DNA of 64,000 nt from Spirodela intermedia (lineage: Eukaryota > Streptophyta > Magnoliopsida > Alismatales > Araceae): the NCBI GenBank assembly GCA_902729315.2, contig LR746265.1:1061501-1125500 (forward strand). The letters are read 5' to 3'. The translations under genes and the position numbers were made by a program. Position 1 is the first letter of the stretch. Every line of letters starts with the position of its first letter. The notes below the pieces were generated by a model, which saw only the letters and a program-made list of their open reading frames with translations, had not been told where the DNA came from and did not search any database. This document shows, in pieces, positions 59,201 through 64,000 of this stretch.

Positions 59201-62200
59201 CTCAAACAAATAAATGCATCCATGAATTATGAAGGATTAAAAAGTCCCTGTTGTTTTGGTACCTTAATCAGAGAAAAAAAAACTAACATAGCAAAGAGCT
59301 AACTAACAATTAAACTCCAAAGCTGACCATTTCATCAATGCAATGAGATAATCAATGAAACTACAACTGTATATTCCACTTATCCGTGAATAGAGTCCCA
59401 TAAGATATTTTCATCAGTAAAGATGAAAATAGCGTCAGATATCAGATGCATCATCCATTCGGAATGCAGATCGACGGTCATACGGGGGAAATGAAATGGT
59501 CCCACAACAGGAAAATGGAGATATCTCATTCAAGTAAATAGAAAAACAGCCACCAGAAATTTCACTGTCACATGTGAGGCACAACGAGTGAAGCTCATAA
59601 TAACAAATTACTAAAGCAAGAGCATGATCAACTAAATCATGATGAAACAATCAAACATAGATCACGAAATCATCAAAGTCAGGGAAAAAATCCAACATCA
59701 GTGAATTCAGAAACAATTTAAACAAAGAGGGGTATAATAAAGAACAACTTTTGAAAAGAGGAAGGTATATAAAGAACTAAGTCATATACTTTTGAAAAGA
59801 GGAAGGTATATAAAGAACTAAGTCAGCCATAAAACCTCTTCAGATTTCTTTTCACAACCACGAATAATATTGGTTTATTTCAGGATAGACAAAGAGGGGT
59901 GACAAACAGGGGTTCGTGAATCATTATCAATATTATCATTTTAGAACCAGGGGTCAAAATGAGACCAGGAGGCTTATCAGCAAAGATGGGTAAGGCAAGG
60001 CAACGAAATAACCAGCGAGAGATAAACGAAAAAAAAAACCAAAATCAAGCTTCAAATAAGGTTTGATGGGTTAGAATTGATGGGCATAACATGTATGGTT
60101 GAATTTAGAGCAATGCTCTCCAAGGACTCGTGCTGGCTTGGATTGATCTTAACCTAATCCACAATTTGAAAGCAAAAAAAAGAAGTTTACTGAGTCGTAT
60201 CAGCATAATGAGTATAGTTTAAAAAATCGGGCCAAGCCTTATCAAAGCATAAATAAAAGCTAGAAACAATGTAGATGCCCATACAAATGACAACGAATGG
60301 ATATAAATCAAAAAAGAAATTCCAAAAAGATAGGTTCTAACAAAACCTGCATATTCAAGGCACTAAAACCTATGCCTGAAAATTAACTAATAATTAAAGG
60401 CGTAGCTCTCAGAGATGGAGACACATGTGCTTTATATTTATAGCAATCATAGTCTAAGGGCCAACAAGCATGCTAGATGAATTAAAAATTACAATATCGT
60501 CCAGTGAGGACACCTGCTGAGCTCCATTTAACACAAAGAGCAGCTCGGTTAAGCCTGAGAATGACAAGGGTTGGCAGCCACTCAGCTCCTTCTTGGTTCC
60601 AAACATAACTAGAGGGGAAAAAAAACTATCAAATACTGTAAAAGGAGTGCAAAGGCCAAAAAATCTTTGACAAATGATCTATTAGGAACTCACGAATTCC
60701 TGTCATGTGACGCTGTAACAATTTTGTTTGTCCTAGAACTCCAATCTATTGCAGATATAAGCTGATCATGCTGAACAGAATGAGACCAATATTAGAGACA
60801 AACCAAAATGAAATGAATGGCATTAAAAATGCCCGCTGCATTGCATGAAATTCAAACAAGTAGCAAAATAGGACTAGTGAGGTCATTAACAAAAAGTCCG
60901 TAGTGTGGACAATATTCAAAATGATGAAAATCAGTATAACAGGTTGGCCTCTAAAAGATGGGTCTAACAACAATACAGTTGACCACACGAGTGGACTCAT
61001 CTTTTCCAAGAAACTGAAATCATCTAGGTGATTTATACAATCACCGTTGGATCTAAGAGCAAAATTAAGGATTCATGAAATTCTCATATCATGCATCTCA
61101 CCCATGACAGCTCTTTTAAAGAGTGGTAGTACAAAACCAACGAATATTCCGGAGACGTGATAAGGACACGAAATTCTCTGTGCAAAATGTAAGCTGAAAA
61201 CTAATAATTATTCAGCAAACAGTAAATAATGAGACTCTTTATTAGTCATTGGACATAGTATGCACATACATACTGGGTAATAGACTCATTTGACAGGAAA
61301 GATTGAAGACTCTGTCAGACTTGAAAATAATTAGTGTTTTTTCTGTGGGAACATCAGGGTTAACCAGGTTGTGTCGGTAGATGATTCAACCTGAAAATGG
61401 TCCGAACACAAGAACATCACAGTGAGAGTTCTCTAATATACTAACCAACCTATGTTTATTTCCCTCGATATGATTTCTGTCATAGAAACCAAAGGTCTTT
61501 GTTAGCATAAGAAGGTATCTGAAATGGGCACATCCTTAAAGATTAACCAACAGTGAGAATATTCAATGAAAAAATTACAGCTAAGGATAGGATGATATTA
61601 CATAAAATTAACGCAACTTTTCAGAGTGTACCCAGTGAATAAATGTAAACCAAGGCCATGCCTAATTCTATTCAGTAGATCCTTTTTTTACTTGCTATCA
61701 AACTAACACAGGGAAGATTTTACGAACTACTATGTAAACGATATTAAGTAATTTGCTTTGCCAATAAAACATTGATTCACCCTCATTTCGGTGGGGTGAA
61801 ATAAAAGTAACCGAAAGATGCTGTCTACATGTAAGGCTGTACCTTCTGAAGAACATGTGCTCTTTCCCACTTGTCTTGAATGAGCTTATAGATGTGAACT
61901 TCATTGTTATTAGGGCAAAAAGCGACCACTAAAAAATAAATGGACACATGTCACAAGCTGAGGTGCGAAGCTAAAAAAACTGGATTCACAATAGCAAGTA
62001 TTATAAGCTAACGGGATCAGAATTATAAGCAAGTATTAGAAGCTGATGTGCAAAACTAAATAACTGGATTCACAAAGGTCAAAATATTCTTCTTTTTATA
62101 GAAGAGTAGTCATGCGTCTAATATCAACTATTAGCTTGTTTTTCTATGGCATGAATCAAAATAAGAGAGCACGCCATACATAAATTTGACTCAAATGCTA

Positions 62201-63246
62201 ATCTTCTCAAACAATGAGACCTTTGTCCACATCGGCTCCCCCTCCAAAATATAGAATCATACGAATTGATAAAATCATATTTTTCGTATTTATGCACAAA
62301 TATAGATATGAACATTGAGAGAAAAATTGTTGAAAATTGTAAGACATGATATGCTAAGGTTGAAAACATGAAGTTCCTAAATAGGAGCAACGATCAATAT
62401 TTGAAATGGAACATTTAACGGCAAGAAAATTTCCATCTGTGAAGGGGATTCAAAACGAAATTTAGACACACTACACCATCATAGCCTTTTTTATTGCTAG
62501 AGGAGGCTCTAATGCATATTTTCTGAAAGGAGTATCTAAACTGCTGAAGGTATATTTCTATCCTCTTTTACTAATAAAATGAAGACCGGGTACCCTCAGA
62601 GACGTCAAAGGGATTTGCACCACGCAGCAGGAAGTAAGTGTACACCATATCTAAGAAGCTGTTTCAGATGTCACACTAGAAGGCTTCTTCGTTCATATCT
62701 CATTATATCACCAGATTAAGAGTGCACGAAACCTAAAAATTTGGTTCGTATTTTACGTCATCTTCTCATTCTTGTCCAGGATAAAGGGATAAATATCTGA
62801 ATAAATAGAAATTACGCACTATCATCATCTAATGGTCTACAAGGTCTGTCGGAAAAGAGTGCAACCAAGCTCCACCCAAAACCCTATCTGATACATCTGT
62901 CAAACATTGGTCCAAATACCTGGCATTTCGAAAAGTCTAAAAGAGAAAGGAACTTGTTAGGTAATTGGCTTTTCTTTGCATGTTATTAGGTTCCAGGTCA
63001 AAAAGTCGTTACAGTGAACTGCGTCTGCGATCCTCAATTAGAGATGCTACAGTCACGGAACATTCTCTAAAAAGAAATCGCCTTCCCGTCACTTCCTCCC
63101 CTCTCCGCGGTCAATTTTCCAAGCGACGAAGAAACCTCAAATAGAAACACTAAGGAGCCATGCGCAGGGAACTTACTTGTTTGATCGGGGCTCCACACAT
63201 GACATGTGATGCATTGAGCAAACTGATGGGTCGCAACTACTGCCAT
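53149..63246 (-). CDS. ARPC1: ARPC1, WD40 subunit of the Arp2/3 complex, 15 exons
   Basis: Exons in transcript order: 63246-63177, 61928-61843, 60770-60694, 60608-60514, 58890-58821, 58223-58154, 57486-57413, 57323-57284, 56084-56003, 54368-54280, 54117-54032, 53922-53859, 53640-53537, 53344-53286, 53192-53149. They total 1110 nt, 369 residues, against about 378 in Arabidopsis. The start [20 protein letters not shown] and WD-repeat segments such as [64 protein letters not shown] and [11 protein letters not shown] match plant ARPC1/p41 along its whole length. The subunit forms a seven-bladed propeller and helps Arp2/3 nucleate branched actin, needed for cell-shape control in trichomes and pavement cells. 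The insertion loop SEAFGKFYG is present as TEAFGKFYG. Several exons are under 80 nt and were found only by homology and phase. The C terminus stops at WELDSD, a little shorter than in Arabidopsis. Confidence 0.94.
53211..53255. repeat. (AAT)n microsatellite
   Basis: AAT/TAA trinucleotides in the short final intron of ARPC1, close to the acceptor of the last exon. Confidence 0.93.
59747..59828. repeat. 41-bp perfect tandem duplication in an ARPC1 intron
   Basis: ACTTTTGAAAAGAGGAAGGT followed by ATATAAAGAACTAAGTCA occurs at 59747 and again at 59788. Confidence 0.92.
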
Positions 63247-64000
63247 GCCTTTCCAACTGCAAAATTTTGTTAAACCTAAGGCCAGTCAATCTTGTCTAGG
63301 TTTGAGCCCCCCCTCCCCCCTCTACACTCTCCCTCCTTCCCGAGGATGGTCACAGCTTCAAACTGGAACGGAATGAGATAAGAACCAGCGCGTGTGGGAT
63401 CGATGGGGCAGATCTATATTCCAAGAATGTCGCAGTTTCCGTGCCGCCACGGAATCTCCAAACCTCGTCAGGACCAGCGCGCGTGGGATCGAGAGGAGAG
63501 GACGAGACAGTCAGAACCAGAGAACTTGCGGAGAAACGAAGAAAGGTAACCGGGTCCACCCCCCCTCCAGGGTTTTCCAGATCTGTTGGAGATGTGACAG
63601 AAAAGTTTATAGGATTAGATCCTCAGTAATTTATGCAACAGTTTATAGTGCCCTAAATATAAAAATATTTAATTTATATCCCCCTTTTCGGTGGCTCGAA
63701 CCCTAACCTCTACGACCTCCCACGTGTTCAAGAGTCCGAGTCTGGAGATGTCCCATATAGTCACCATTAAACAAGTGGAAGAGCAAATATATCCATTTTT
63801 TATCAAAATAACAAATATATTCCCTTACATTGACTTCCCCGTTGACTGATAGATCACCATTGTTCTCAAGATAGAAAATTTTCAAAAACATAATATTGTA
63901 AACAATTATGACGGACGAGTCAATCTAAATTTATGGGAGTTTACAAATTCAGACCCCATAATATATTTTATTTAAAAATGGGACTTCAAACTTTAACTAT
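63247..64000 (-). promoter_or_regulatory. ARPC1 leader and promoter region
   Basis: 63250-63600 is GC-rich with C-runs and two copies of ACCAGCGCG-GTGGGATCGA, 89 bp apart (63384 and 63473); it is probably the leader. From 63600 to the window end the DNA is AT-rich, with no recognised gene, and should hold the promoter. No clear TATA box can be assigned. Confidence 0.45.

Overview
The window is nuclear DNA of a flowering plant. Every recognised gene is a plant gene split by spliceosomal introns. Introns and spacers are AT-rich, while one gene (4CL-like) has very GC-rich coding exons, a bimodality typical of monocots; I infer a monocot but cannot name the species. Protein-coding exon chains were rebuilt by hand from reading frames plus GT/AG sites. 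In all six genes the summed exon lengths are divisible by three.

Layout, left to right. 1042-5916 (+) encodes a CHR4-like SANT/Myb protein that lacks any ATPase in this window. 6638-7846 (-) encodes a DUF1644 zinc-binding protein whose leader probably reaches to about 9.98 kb. 10667-14223 (+) encodes a COA1-family cytochrome oxidase assembly factor and probably shares a promoter region with the DUF1644 gene. 14810-38771 (-) is a complete 25-exon ATRX (ADD + SNF2) chromatin remodeler. 41140-43122 (+) is a 4CL-like acyl-CoA synthetase, divergent from ATRX across a promoter region with a duplicated block of TGGGCY (site II) motifs. 43594-51111 (-) is mitochondrial ribosomal protein uS5m, with a decayed Ty1/copia element in one intron. 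53149-63246 (-) is ARPC1, the WD40 subunit of the Arp2/3 complex.

The most striking object is a 4.1-kb minisatellite at 16237-20368, inside an ATRX intron between two helicase-domain exons. It has a 47-bp monomer and about 88 copies. Part of it is a perfect higher-order repeat of six monomers (282 bp), and one internal stretch of about 0.7 kb is full of indels and looks like unpolished sequence. ATRX proteins are known, in animals, to act on tandem repeats, so a large tandem repeat inside an ATRX gene is a notable coincidence.

The genes do not form one pathway. Two chromatin proteins (CHR4-like SANT protein, ATRX), two nuclear-encoded mitochondrial proteins (COA1-like, uS5m), an actin nucleator subunit, a predicted acyl-CoA ligase and a DUF1644 protein sit side by side as ordinary plant gene order. 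I see no tRNA, rRNA, CRISPR or bacterial-type features. Transcription starts, UTR introns and promoters are inferred from motifs only.
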